Source: Mesostigma viride | Lineage: Eukaryota; Streptophyta; Mesostigmatophyceae; Mesostigmatales; Mesostigmataceae | Direction of reading: 5' to 3' | Length of the DNA stretch: 32,159 nucleotides | Assembly: GCA_009746045.1 (NCBI GenBank) | Contig: RPFO01001114.1 | Span: forward strand, 1 to 32,159 | Made by a program: the position numbers and the translations under genes | Shown here: in pieces, positions 1-9,991 of the stretch | Numbering within the stretch: position 1 is the stretch's first letter | How the letters are laid out: each line of letters begins with the position of its first letter | The notes under the pieces: model-generated | Database searches by the model: none | The model's input: the letters and a program-made list of their open reading frames with translations, nothing else | Told to the model about the DNA's origin: nothing

Positions 1-220
1 CATCCACAGTCCAATATGAAAGATCTTTTACCTGGGTTGCTTCCTGAGTCGCAGAACTTCAAGTATCCGAGCAACGTTGAGATGGAAATTCCACAGCACG
101 TGATTTAGGGAATCACAACCCCTTGTAGACACAAAGACAAGCTCGTGTATAGACGACCTCTGTGGAACTGAAGGACGTCTATAGCCAAGGGGCTCTTATG
201 GATTGGACAACAAAGCCAAG

Positions 221-230
221 CTTTATTATA
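221..230 (-). promoter_or_regulatory. TATA-like box in LTR
   Basis: TATAATAAAG on the minus strand. It lies downstream of the tandem G-box/CCAAT repeats in element orientation, as expected for a U3 core promoter. The same string is kept in the LTRs at 7300-8079 and 9992-10772. Its role is inferred from position and sequence only. Confidence 0.45.
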
Positions 231-490
231 CCATGGTGAATCAAAACCAACGTAGCAACAATGGCGACCCCACGTCCTTGATATCGACGTGCTTGTCGAA
301 CTTGCTCCAACCTTAGCCTGAAGAGAACCAATCAGAACCATGGGATTCTATACAAGATCTTCGTATCCATCCTAGTCACACAGAACAGAACAACACCACA
401 CACAGCCTGGCAGAATCTTTCCATGAGATCCTAAATCTGTCGTAAGCACTGAAGTCCCAAAGGAGCATTTAAGACTCAATAGTACCAACT

Positions 491-610
491 AACAAACTAC
501 AACCCCACGTGGATCAGGCCACGACCAATGAGGGCTCCTATCAGTAGTATCAGCCAACAAACTACAACCCTACGTGGATCAGGCCACGACCAATGAGGGT
601 TCCTATCAGT
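491..610 (-). promoter_or_regulatory. Tandem about 55-bp enhancer-like repeat in U3
   Basis: Two copies (491-545 and 556-610, period 65) share AACAAACTACAACCC, then ACGTGGATCAGGCCACGACC and CCAATGAGGG. Copy 1 has a full CACGTG G-box at 506-511; copy 2 is changed to TACGTG. Both keep a CCAAT motif. The arrangement recurs in all three LTRs. Duplicated U3 modules with G-box and CCAAT motifs are typical of plant retrotransposon enhancers; function here is inferred. Confidence 0.5.
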
Positions 611-751
611 TGGTTGACAAAGTATCAGCTCCAAGTACCGTCGTCTTAGAAACCTCATAACTTTCTCAATACTGATCCAAAAGTCCTCAAATAAAAGCCA
701 AACATTCACAAAACAAAGGATGTAACAACAAAGTCATTTTTGCTTGTTACA

Positions 752-763
752 TATCTCCCCCTC
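752..763 (-). other. Polypurine tract of element 1
   Basis: GAGGGGGAGATA on the minus strand immediately precedes the LTR start TGTAACAAGC. This is the position of the plus-strand priming site in LTR retrotransposons. An identical tract precedes the 9992-10772 LTR. Confidence 0.8.
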
Positions 764-1110
764 AAAACTGGACCTCCCAGGTCCAATAGCCAACTCTTGA
801 AGGCAGAGGAACATTGAACAGAAATCCACCATCTCTTGGGAAAAGCAGATGGGTTTTTACATCCCTGGAAACAGGGCCTCCTATCTCATAAACATCTAGT
901 CACAGGTTTCTACAGCAGACAAGTCACTACCTTATCTACTATAAATCCAGATAAACACATCTCATAATACAAGGTCTTCCATTCAGCATCCTGGAACCTG
1001 GAACTCTGGACTGGAACATCAGAACTGGACTGGAGCCCCCCCATCATCCATCCTGGAATCCCCCCCTCACACCACAATCCAAAGCCCCCTTTCCTTCTCA
1101 GCCCTGTTCC
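764..1110. other. 3' untranslated region of element 1
   Basis: No coding sequence. It lies between the post-integrase ORF and the polypurine tract. It aligns with 10785-11165 in element 2, with several small indels, so both elements descend from the same family. Confidence 0.6.
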
Positions 1111-1924
1111 TCACAGGCTATACCAATCCCCATTCAGGCCATCCTTGCCCTTGAGTCCACCCATGGGAAACTGCTCCACCATGTGGGCCAACTCTGGCCA
1201 GTCCCTGCTGACCTGCAACACCACGCAAGTCTCAGCAGCTCCTGCCACCATCTGGGCAGCATAGCGAAGGCATGCCCCTGGATAGGAGAAGAGCACCACA
1301 GACTGACTCTCAGGGTCCATCACCCAAGTAGAGGACGTCTTGTGCCTGCTCACCCATGATCTGTACGCCCACCAGAACTGCAGAAAGGTCTTGACCACCG
1401 ACCACTTAGCACCTATCAGAGGCACCAGCACCCTTAGTGGCGTCTGACGGATCTTAAGTTCCACAGTGTACTTGGGCAACCCTGGATGGCAAAAGAGGTT
1501 AGAAGTCTCCAAAGGAAAACACCTTCTGGCAGAGCTGGAGGAAGAAGGAACCAAATCAAAGGCACCCTTCTGAACTGAAAACTCCAACAGCTCCATGTAG
1601 GAAGCCTCTCCCATACTCACTGGCTGCAACTGAGTAAATGCCTCCTTCAAGGCCTCAGGTAAGGCTGCCAGCATGACCGGCCCCTCAGCAGGCCTCATGT
1701 CAATCTCAGGTCCTGGTGACAATGCATACATCCTACGCAGCAGATGAGCCACAAAAAGGGGAGCCACTCTCATACAGGCTTGTGTGCAGCTGAGATAGGA
1801 CCTCCTCCACATAGCCTTCAGAGCTCACCTCCCCCTCCTCTCTGTTGAGTGCAGCCAACGCCTTGGCCAAAGTCTCATAGTGGTCACAGGGGCCCGTGCA
1901 GTTCCTATGATCCACATAGGCCAC
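1111..1924 (-). pseudogene. Post-integrase ORF remnant, element 1 (frameshifted)
   Basis: Homologous to the ORF at 11166-12334. The N-terminal part (1924 to about 1755) carries the cysteine motif CTGPC. The C-terminal part (about 1770 to 1111) carries GAKWSVVKTFLQFWWAYRSW and the terminal NGDWYSL. The two are in different frames, so one frameshift lies near 1755-1770. The N-terminal third found in element 2 is missing. At about 1580, where the element 2 copy is itself frameshifted, this copy reads straight through. I do not recognise the family; it has no obvious membrane segment. Protein conservation between diverged elements implies it was once functional. Confidence 0.6.
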
Positions 1925-2655
1925 TCAGCAGCACCAAGGTAGAAACCTCCAGGTATATACTATTGGTCTGGTACACGAAGACGTGCATGCAGAACATGAC
2001 CCACGTGTCTTAATCATACCAGGAATCAAGCCCTAGGTGAACCACTCCATATGTCGAGGGTACAACACAGAAGTCACTCTCCATGTGCCATCCAAGCTCA
2101 GATCCCCTCAACCATCCTCAGAAACTGGTCACCAAAATCTGGATGTCATCTCAGCTTAGTCCAACCAAACTCCCACCAGAGTCCATCCCACTCAACTCAG
2201 ATCCCCGTCGGATTCAATGAGTCCACATGAATCCAAGAAGGAGTAAACAGGATCAAGGCACCTAAGCCAAACAAGGCGAGGCCACTCCATGTTCTGGGAC
2301 ACCACCCTCCCTCAGCTAGAGTCCACGGGTGAAAGACAAGCCTGACATTCCCAGGGATAACGGGTCATCCACAGGGATCCATGCCACGAAATACTGACAA
2401 CTCTCACTGCTTGATCAGGGCAGGAAGCAGAGTGTCATGTAGCAAGGCTAACCCTCTATACAGCGAACCCCACAAAACTAACTGGGCTGCCAGGGTCCAA
2501 GGCTCATCAAAGCTAGTCACCACAGCACACCCAAAGATTCCAGCCCTTCTCAAGGGAAGAGGTAGTCAGGGACAGATGCTGTATCACCACAACAGAGTGG
2601 CAGGTAACCGAGCCATAATAAATCCCCAATCCATCCCAACTGGGGACCTCCCTCA
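1925..2655. other. Degenerate interior of element 1, no gene seen
   Basis: No reading frame resembles a known domain. In an intact element the integrase would lie between the RT/RNase H scrap at 2656-2796 and the post-integrase ORF. It is absent here, so the stretch is a deletion or replacement product. Confidence 0.5.
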
Positions 2656-2796
2656 GATCACCAACAGGTCATAGCAGGCTGGGTGGATTCCAAGAATGCT
2701 CAATCCTAACACAGGGGCTGGCGTGAGCTTCTGCTGCAGCAAGTCCAAGGCCTGCTGACACCCGTCAGTCCACGCAAACTGGAACGAGGAAACGTC
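2656..2796 (-). pseudogene. RT-RNase H connection fragment
   Basis: Translation contains FAWTDGCQQALDLLQQKLT followed by PAPVL. This is the conserved start of the Ty3-type RNase H region just after the RT domain (F-W---CQ-A---L---LT-APVL). The flanking sequence does not continue into recognisable RT or RNase H, so it is a decayed scrap. It shows that the element once had pol and that the interior is in minus orientation. Confidence 0.6.
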
Positions 2797-2976
2797 AACA
2801 GCGCCCCAGGTGGAAGTGCAGTCACCAAGAGGCAGGAGCAATCCAGCAGGAAGACGTCGCCAACAGGGTCGCCTCAGGAAGATCAAGGGTATCTCAGAAG
2901 TACACCCATGATGAAGAGAGGCCGTGGACAGGGTTGTCACCAGTGGGTACCCGCCAGCAGGTTGGGGAGGTGCCAC

Positions 2977-4590
2977 AAAGCACAGCCAAAATAGCCCACC
3001 GATGGCCAGCGAAACCAGGATACCACATAGTCAGGGATCTATGAGGTGAGCCCGACAGGATGAACTGAAATCCCAGGGTGAATCCACGCTATGATCCTCA
3101 CAGATCTCCTCCCCACCAGAACAAAATTCCCCCCCTCCAGTCGCACCAAAGGAGTGAGAGTGAGGTAAAGCCACATCTCCTTAGTAGCTAGTACACTCAA
3201 ACCCATAGCCAGTGGCCTATGATAATCACAAGGCACACTATTTCTCCATAAGATGCCTGGGAAAACTATCCACAGCCTTGAGAGGGATAGCAGAAGATCA
3301 GTAATGCCTCACCAGCATTATGAACGGTATGCCCCAACTTGTAAATCGTAGCACACGCTACCCCCATGCAAGGGCTAGGTGCAGCCCAATCCCCTGCACG
3401 CCCTGCTCCCCACACAAATCCCCCTCAGCATAACTGGTAAACTGGAGACTACCAGCATGCCTAATAATTCCACCCCTCTGCGTAGAATAAGCTGTAATAA
3501 TCCTGGTATCAGCTTCCCAAGATTGACAGCATGACCTAGCAGGAACAAACGCCATGGGATACGCATGAAGACAGAGGCCCAGCCAACCAGAGAAGGGTGG
3601 GGGAGGCAAGTCTCTCAGCCCACTAAACCACTGGTGGCCTGCAGGGTCGCTCTATTAAGACGTCCTATGCACCTCATGACTAAAGATGGGGTGGGAACTA
3701 CAGCATCCAAGACAGAGTTGCATACAAGGCAGCTTGAGAGCAGACTGAAAGCAATCACCAATCAGCCAACTGATGTGCCCAAGCTTGGCAGGGCCCCAGC
3801 AACAAAAATCACTCCCCGCATCCATCCAGGTGGCACTACCATGCAAGGTAATGTGGGCATTAGGATCGAAGGAGCCCAAGACAAGGTTGCACAAGTAGGG
3901 CAGCGTAAGGGTATGCTGGATGAGGCCATCAGTCATCAAACAGATACACCCTCAGCTTGGCAGGGCCCTAGCAAGTAGACTGAACCATGTCCCCCTAGTC
4001 AAAGCATGGAAAGTAGTATCCATGTCCGTGGACCACGTAGACTGCCAAATGGTATTAATGTCAGTGTACCACGGATACTGATGCACATGAGGCAGGTTGT
4101 AAGGGTGGTAGAGGGCTGAATGGGTCCCCCAACTAACCCACACCTCTAAGCCATGTGAGCCCCCGCCCAGCACCAAGTAGTCCAACTCCTCAATTAAGAG
4201 TCAACGGAGTGGGCATCATTGTCATCACTGTCATGCCAAAGATTCCATCCTGCCCCACAGTTGTAGCTCCGTTGATCCCGCCCATCATCCAACCAACAAG
4301 GACATCCTACCCACGCAAACATGATGCCAGACCCCCCGTGCAAGCAGTCCCATTCATACAACCATCATGCTGTGCAAGCAATCAGCTCAAGGGCGGATGG
4401 TGTACTATCAAGACAACAAGCCATCCTGGCACCATGCAAGCAAGAATAAGTCCATAGCAGGGCAAAGCAAGGGTAGGAGGTTACTCATCTGCACAAGGCT
4501 GGCTTGATGTCCACCAGCAGGCAGGACCAGCACTGCGTCAGGAGCAGGCACCAGCATTACAGATACTCGTCACTTGGGCGTCCCCAAGTC
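2977..4590. other. Element 1 interior, non-coding
   Basis: No recognisable gene on either strand; the short ORFs here lack domain signatures. Imperfect internal repetition is present: CTTGGCAGGGCCC-AGCAA occurs near 3784 and 3956, and GCAAGCAA-type motifs recur around 4340-4445. Confidence 0.45.
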
Positions 4591-4599
4591 ACCAGAGTC

Positions 4600-4745
4600 G
4601 CCAGCGGCCACCATGCAGTGCTTGCAGTCGCCACCACGAGTGCTCTCAGGCCCCACCATGAGTGCTGGTAGTCGCCACCAGGAGTGCTGGCGCTCGTCAC
4701 CATGAGTGCTTGCAGTTGCCACCAACAGCACTAGTCCACTACCAG
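4600..4745. repeat. Imperfect short tandem repeat (about 24-27 bp unit)
   Basis: Variants of GCCACCA-GAGTGCT-GCAGTC recur about five times, alternating between 'gtcgccaccacgagtgct' and 'caccatgagtgct' forms. It is part of the element interior and not evidently coding. Confidence 0.5.
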
Positions 4746-5740
4746 GGTACTCTCCAACGTAGCCTCCATGCACCATGCCCGCCATAGACATGTTTCCAAT
4801 CCCCCACTGGCCTCAAGCCCCCAAGAGGCTACTGCCACCACGCCCAATCAGCGTTGGACCACCCCCACATGTGGGTATCCAACACAGCTGTTGCCTGACT
4901 GTACAACCAAGACTAGCTGCTTGCGCCGATCACGCTATGGGGAAGTGACTAAGCTGCTTTATGGAGGCCTGGGACGGACACCAATGAGCCTGGCTCCAGA
5001 AGCTGCTTGGAAGAAGGACCACATGCTGTCAACTGCCCGGACTAAACGTCAATCAGGCTGCAGGAAGGAGCCAGCACTCTTCACTATGGCACTCAGAAAA
5101 CTGCCTAGTAGGCAAGCCACAGACTGCCAACCTATTAAGATAGCAGACTCGAACAGGGCTACTACCAAGTGCCAGGTAGCCAGAACTCCTAAGCCGGAGG
5201 AACACAAGGGCCTGAGGTGTCCAACAGCCAGCAGAATTGCCCAAAAATCGAAAAAATGGGCCTAAAAACGCCTTGACCAGTGTCAAAAATTCTGATCTGA
5301 GAACTATATCAGATATATTCACAGATAAGAACTATGACAGCAGCCCTGGTGTCCATACTTGCTGTCCTAGTGCACCTCCTAGGCCCAACAGGGACCATCT
5401 GCCAACAAGCAGTGGTAACCATCCTGTCCTGGGAGAAGTAAATGCGTGGTCACAATGGTCTGGCGCAGGTAAGGGCCCCAACTGGCAAGTGACCCACACC
5501 CCACTTGTAAAGGGACATTGTCAAGCAAGTGGTCCACCCCCTCTGGGAACATGTGTCAAAGGACACCGTCTAGCAAGTGGGCAACCCATGCAAGAGACAC
5601 CTGGCAACTCATGGGTGCACGTGTGATACCCTCTAGGGGACAACCCACTGCAGGTATCCCGATGTCCCCTGATGTGGTGGCATCTACCATGCCATACGCC
5701 TCCATGATAGCATCTGGCACCCTTTTGGCAGACCTGGGAT
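4746..5740. other. Element 1 interior, non-coding with weak repeats
   Basis: The plus-strand frame at 4768-5265 is open but matches nothing I recognise and has biased, repeat-like composition. Related strings (AAGGGACATTGTCAAGCAAG and AAAGGACACCGTCTAGCAAG) at about 5512 and 5560 show a local degenerate duplication. Confidence 0.4.
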
Positions 5741-6015
5741 ATCCACTCCCCCGCAGAAATTTTCTCAGGGTAACTAGACACAGCTGTCCAGTATGATAGT
5801 GGAAACCCCGTAAATGCTGTTGTTCTGCCCTGGCATGTGTGATGCCGTCTGGAAATTACATTGCAGACATCCAGGATGTCCACTCCCCCGCAAAAAATTG
5901 CTCAGGGTAACCAGACGTAGCTGCCACCAATCTGGACAACTCCTAGGGAGCTCGCCCTACCCATAGTACCATGATGCTAGTGGGAACAACACAAATGCCG
6001 TTGTTCTCCTCCCCA
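5741..6015. repeat. Direct duplication, about 138-bp unit
   Basis: Two imperfect copies start at 5741 (ATCCACTCCCCCGCAGAAAT) and 5879 (GTCCACTCCCCCGCAAAAAA). Both continue CTCAGGGTAAC-AGAC and later TGTTGTTCT/CGTTGTTCT. This is a diverged tandem duplication inside element 1. Confidence 0.6.
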
Positions 6016-6636
6016 CCAAAACCAAACCACCATACACGTGGGAGGAACCAAAGCTCAACCTAGAACGCCTCCACTGTCATGATGCTCAACAAGAAAAGGA
6101 AGAGTTTCCCCCACAACTGAAACAAATGTTTGGCGACGCGTGAATTAAGGACGTGCCACAGTCCTTAAACAGCAAGGGTAGGCTGCCCATGCACCGAAGA
6201 AAAGGATCCTGAAAGATTGTCAAGTGAGTGCAAAAGGAACCTTGCGTAAAAAAGGCAGCCATGAATCCCTACTGTCCGCTCATCCGGAGCCACCCTCAAA
6301 AGACACGAGGTGTAACCTGAGCCACACCGTAAAAATGTCGTCAAAGAAAAGCAGCACCGGGAAAAAAAAACAACCTTAGACGGCGACGTCGTCAGGCGGT
6401 CGCGGTGGTGGTCGTGCGTGCAGCCGCAACCCGGAAACCGGGTGATAGGTGCCGTCGGCAGCAACATTGCGTCGGCTCAGCCATAACCCGTAGCGCCATG
6501 TCGGCCTGGCCGAAAACAGAGCCTGCAGGGAAAAAAGACAGCTCCTAGCAGGATTCTGGAGCCGGACCTGCTGAGCTACTGGCCCAACACTCCGCATGGC
6601 CCTGCTCGAAACGTAGCAACACTTGCGTAATGCTAA

Positions 6637-6741
6637 TATATAAAGATGTTTGGAGCTAGGCAGAGACTGCGGCGTCAGCAGCCACGACAGACAGGGCGGT
6701 GGTCGGACTTCAGCACGATGCGGCCAGCCAGCCGAAAGCCC
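6637..6741 (+). promoter_or_regulatory. Possible captured promoter and first exon
   Basis: A consensus-like TATA box (TATATAAAG, 6637-6645) on the plus strand, antisense to the element, is followed after a GC-rich leader by ATG at 6718. An eight-codon open stretch (MRPASRKP) then runs into a strong donor, GTAAGTAAGG, at 6742. The combination looks like the 5' end of a host gene carried inside the retrotransposon. No downstream exon was found, so this is inference from three adjacent signals. Confidence 0.25.
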
Positions 6742-6838
6742 GTAAGTAAGGACGCTTGTCAATGAAATATTGCACGAATTTAAAGAAAGGGACGGTGACT
6801 TAGTGGTGCGTTAATAATGGCTTATGCAACACCCTTTT

Positions 6839-7072
6839 CTAGGGAGAGGTGAAGGAGAAGAAGGTCGCCCACACCTGGTTCCGTAGGGATGAAGGTGATT
6901 GTGTAACCCGCCTCACTTCAGTCATAGAAGTACGATTGAAATTAAGTTGACGCCGTGGAGTATGAGTAGTTGTCTCAGCACCTTCCCTAGCAATGGGTTC
7001 CAGAGATGATGACGGATCTCCCAAACCTTGATTAGTAGGGGGTAAAGGTGATTGTGTCTTCGAACTACTCAT
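6839..7072 (-). other. Leader-proximal short ORF with internal repeat (possible gag remnant)
   Basis: A 77-codon minus-strand frame lies just downstream of the primer-binding site in element orientation, where gag should begin. It holds a diverged internal duplication (TQSPLPPTNQGLGDPSS versus TQSPSSLRNQVWATFFS). No capsid or zinc-knuckle signature is visible. It could be a degraded gag start or untranslated leader repeats. Confidence 0.25.
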
Positions 7073-7284
7073 ACTTCCACATGGAGTCGCGATCGTCTGC
7101 CTAGTAGAGACAACGGTTACGGCTGACTTCTAGTGTTACAGAGCAAGACAGTCACATCAGGATGTGTCTCAGTCTGTAACACCGTAAGTTTTCCGCAACT
7201 CTATGAATCTTCTCGGATGACAGACATCTGATCAACGTTGTACTACCCGGAAGGTTGCGACTTCAAGAGAAACACCAAAGTAGA

Positions 7285-7298
7285 GATCCCCGATACCA
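7285..7298 (-). other. Primer-binding site (initiator tRNA-Met type) of element 1
   Basis: TGGTATCGGGGATC on the minus strand begins one base after the LTR end. It resembles the plant retrotransposon site TGGTATCAGAGC, complementary to the 3' end of initiator tRNA-Met, with substitutions after the eighth base. Its position fixes 7300-8079 as the 5' LTR. Confidence 0.7.
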
Positions 7299-7299
7299 A

Positions 7300-8079
7300 T
7301 GTAACGACTAAAAATGATCATCAACATCATCCACAGTCCAATATGAAAGATCTTTTACCTGGGTTGCTTTCCTGAGTCGCAGAACTTCAAGTATCCGAGC
7401 AACGTTGAGATGGAAATTCCACAGCACGTGATTTAGGGAATCACAACCCCTTGTAGACACAAAGACAAGCTCGTGTATAGACGACCTCTGTGGAACTGAA
7501 GGACGTCTATAGCCAAGGGGCTCTTATGGATTGGACAACAAAGCCAAGCTTTATTATACCATGGTGAATCAAAACCAACGTAGCAACAATGGCGACCCCA
7601 CGTCCTTGATATCGACGTGCTTGTCGAACTTGCTCCAACCTTAGCCTGAAGAGAACCAATCAGAACCATGGGATTCTATACAAGATCTTCGTATCCATCC
7701 TAGTCACACAGAACAGAACAACACCACACACAGCCTGGCAGAATCTTTCCATGAGATCCTAAATCTGTCGTAAGCACTGAAGTCCCAAAGGAGCATTTAA
7801 GACTCAATAGTACCAACTAACAAACTACAACCCCACGTGGATCAGGCCACGACCAATGAGGGCTCCTATCAGTAGTATCAGCCAACAAACTACAACCCTA
7901 CGTGGATCAGGCCACGACCAATGAGGGTTCCTATCAGTTGGTTGACAAAGTATCAGCTCCAAGTACCGTCGTCTTAGAAACCTCATAACTTTCTCAATAC
8001 TGATCCAAAAGTCCTCAAATAAAAGCCAAACATTCACAAAACAAAGGATGTAACAACAAAGTCATTTTTGCTTGTTACA
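7300..8079 (-). repeat. 5' LTR of element 1
   Basis: This 780-bp LTR runs from TGTAACAAGC at 8079 to CGTTACA at 7300 in element orientation. It is nearly identical to 1-751 and more diverged from 9992-10772. It keeps the two-copy G-box/CCAAT repeat and the TATAATAAAG box. Confidence 0.9.
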
Positions 8080-8739
8080 CCATCATTGATTTGTACGCAG
8101 AGTCGATCGAAAATTGATCAATTTTTTGCGTGCGGGCATTGATTAAGTGAGACAGCAATGCCTGGACGCATGGCGATCCAATGCCGTGGAAGGACTAGGG
8201 TAGTTGTCTGAGAGGAAAGACGCGAGGGCAGCGGGAGCCGCGTGGCTATCTCCAGGAAGACCTGCATGGAGGGAGACAGAGGGTAAGAAGAAAGGTTCAT
8301 AGGGAAAACACACACACACACACACGCACATACACACACAACAACAACAGCAGCAGCACCAGCACCAGCACCAGCACCAGCAGCACCACCACCACCAGCA
8401 GCAGCACCACCAGCACCAGCAGCAGCACCACCACCAGCAGCACCACCACCAGCAGCACCAGCAACAACAACCAAAACTAAGAAGGAAAAAAGGGAACGCA
8501 TACACACATACACGAAGGGGCTAAAAGAAAAAGTAAGAAGAATACATTACACACGGAAAAACAAAAAAGAAAAAGAAAGAAAGAAAAAAGAAATGAATTT
8601 ATGATTGACCCTGAATCGATTGTTGGGAGCTTAGAAGCCCCTCCTGGCCTTTCTTCATTTAATTAAACCCTTCATTTGTTTCTTTGTCTTGCAGCCGTTC
8701 AAGGCGATCGTGGTATTTCTTTTTCTTTTTTTTTTGTAG
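8080..8739. other. Flanking DNA, purine-rich, no gene seen
   Basis: Unique sequence outside the LTR elements. It holds the microsatellite annotated separately, a purine-rich block at 8520-8595, and a pyrimidine tract ending TTTGTAG at 8739. Confidence 0.5.
8307..8473. repeat. Compound microsatellite (CA)n then (CAN)n
   Basis: CA dinucleotides (8307-8340) pass into CAA/CAG/CAC trinucleotides (8341-8473). The long minus-strand frames over it (poly-Gly/Ala and poly-Cys/Trp) are artefacts of the repeat. Confidence 0.9.
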
Positions 8740-8796
8740 ATACGGTACATGCCGTCCACTCCCTACGTTCGGCCGGCCCTCTGGCGGCTAAGTACG
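8740..8796 (+). other. Candidate internal exon
   Basis: A long pyrimidine tract ending GTAG is followed by 57 bases (19 open codons) and then the donor G|GTGAGT. The length is a multiple of three. No partner exon or known domain was found, so this rests on splice signals alone. Confidence 0.2.
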
Positions 8797-9160
8797 GTGA
8801 GTTGTGGTATGATGTTTGGGCCTCGATCATGCTGCATGCCGACTAAAGTTATTCCCTTACCGCCAGTTTTATGTACACCGATTTTCTCGATTCCAGTTCT
8901 CAAATTCTCAAGTTCTCAGAGGGCGCCACGCCCGAGATTAATTAAGAGGTACCTTGCATGAAATTAAATAGAAGATTGTCCAGGCTCACACGCCAGCCCC
9001 TGTGGGCAAGCCACCTCCCCCCAAGAGGAAGGGGCGTTTTGCTGAGTAGTGTAGTTAGGATTTTCTAGACTAGCTAGCTTAGAGTTAGATTAGTTCGCTT
9101 ACGCGGCTTCTCCCATCCCCGCCCATCCAGCAAGGAATATGTGCTACATGATCTCCCACC

Positions 9161-9433
9161 TTTAAGACCCCGGCGGACAAGATTTCTTTTCTCAGACGCC
9201 GCAAGCGGCTCGAGAAGACTCTCTTCACCCTTGATGACGACCTGACCCTGGCGCAGCAACAACGGCGACGGGAGCTATGGCCGACCTACCTCCAGCTCCG
9301 GCAGACCAAGGCGGGCCAGCCGGTGTACTGGAAGGGGCGGCCATCTACGTCGGCCACAAGCCCTGGCAGGCGACCCCCCCCCCCGCGGCCCCAGCGACTC
9401 CAGACGCCCCAGCTTAGGGGAATACAGCAGTAG
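9161..9433 (+). pseudogene. LINE ORF1-like C-terminal fragment inside the TIR element
   Basis: The plus frame reads KISFLRRRKRLEKTLFTLDD, then DLTLAQQQRRRELWPTY and later GQPVYWKG. This resembles the conserved C-terminal segment of L1-type ORF1 proteins (D-DLT--Q---R--L-P------G-----W-G), by memory of the family. After WKGRP the frame becomes proline/arginine-rich and stops at 9433, so it is decayed or frameshifted. It probably reflects capture of a LINE fragment or an older nested insertion. Confidence 0.4.
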
Positions 9434-9921
9434 TAGTGCAGAATAGATAGACCGTGGCCATGTACATGTACGCCTCCTAGAGGCACTATCCTAGCTAAGC
9501 CACGCGCTTTCCTTAATCATGTACATGTGTGCCTATGATGAGCCACACCCCAGATGATGCCTAGCTTTATTTAGTTATGTTGTGCCCATGCAGGGAGTAA
9601 CTCTCTGCTGAGACGCCATGCCCTAGCTTCTTTGTATAGCTATGCTGCTCTTCCCCCCCATGACAGGCTCCCCCTTCGCTGGGCATAGCTTGAAGATCAT
9701 GGGGATGCAAGTGCCCTGGTGCACCTAGAGCAAGGGTCCTTTACATCCCCACCCTTGCAGGAAGTAGCTTAGGATGTATGATAGGCCATATGCCCCCCTC
9801 TCAAGGGCTGTGTGCTACATATACTCCCAACGGAGTTATGTTACAATTCAATTCAATTCAATTCAATGATCTCCCAACGGAGGCATTAAAAAAATAAAAA
9901 TAAATTATAACATTCCTCCGT
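9434..9921. repeat. TIR-element interior with (TTCAA)n and hairpin
   Basis: No gene. It contains repeated CATGTACATGT motifs near 9458 and 9518 and a short (TTCAA)n tract at 9845-9867. The left arm (about 9869-9884) of a hairpin pairs with 9915-9930. Confidence 0.55.
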
Positions 9922-9991
9922 TGGGAGATCATGTAGCACATATTCCTTGATGGATGGGTGGTGTGGGGGAAGCCGCGTAATCGAACTAACC

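Larger units (their letters stand above)
1..751 (-). repeat. 3' LTR of element 1 (partial, first about 28 bp outside window)
   Basis: Matches 7328-8079 base for base by eye apart from one T. In element orientation the LTR starts TGTAACAAGC at 751. The full-length copies end CGTTACA, giving the usual TGT...ACA ends. The first 31 bases of U3 (751-721) form an imperfect inverted repeat (TGTAACAA ... TTGTTACA). U3 contains the tandem enhancer-like repeat and a TATA-like box, annotated separately. Short ORFs inside it are not coding. Confidence 0.9.
1..8079 (-). mobile_element. Element 1: young, non-autonomous Ty3-type LTR retrotransposon (left end cut by window)
   Basis: Near-identical LTRs lie at 1-751 and 7300-8079. 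A polypurine tract abuts the left LTR and a primer-binding site abuts the right one, so the element reads right to left. The interior (752-7299) lacks an intact gag or pol. Only a post-integrase ORF remnant (1111-1924) and a scrap of the RT-RNase H connection (2656-2796) are recognisable. The two LTRs appear to differ by one inserted T near 7370 over about 750 bp, so the insertion is recent although the interior is decayed. That fits a defective copy mobilised by proteins supplied in trans. Target-site duplications cannot be checked because the left LTR starts outside the window; the right flank begins CCATC. Confidence 0.85.
9090..9989. mobile_element. TIR DNA element, about 900 bp
   Basis: Terminal inverted repeats lie at 9090-9158 and 9922-9989. 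Both start TTAGTTCG-TTACGCGGCTTC when read inward and both contain AAGGAATATGTGCTACATGA then TCTCCCA, with about nine mismatches over 68 bp by eye. No transposase is encoded, so it is non-autonomous. A second inverted pair (ATCTCCCAACGGAGG near 9869 and its complement at 9915-9929) forms a hairpin inside the right end. LTR element 2 begins 2 bp beyond the right TIR, so that TIR's target duplication cannot be read here. Confidence 0.75.

Noticed and set aside
105-709. Short ORFs inside the LTRs (78 and 70 codons, repeated in copies)
   Set aside because: They recur only because the LTR is repeated and they overlap promoter and repeat sequence; no protein signature.
6165-6762. Minus-strand ORFs of 100 and 128 codons
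   Set aside because: GC-rich sequence with no recognisable domain; gag would be expected nearer the primer-binding site.
8118-8513. Gly/Ala-rich and Cys/Trp-rich ORFs on the minus strand
   Set aside because: They are translations of a CAN microsatellite.
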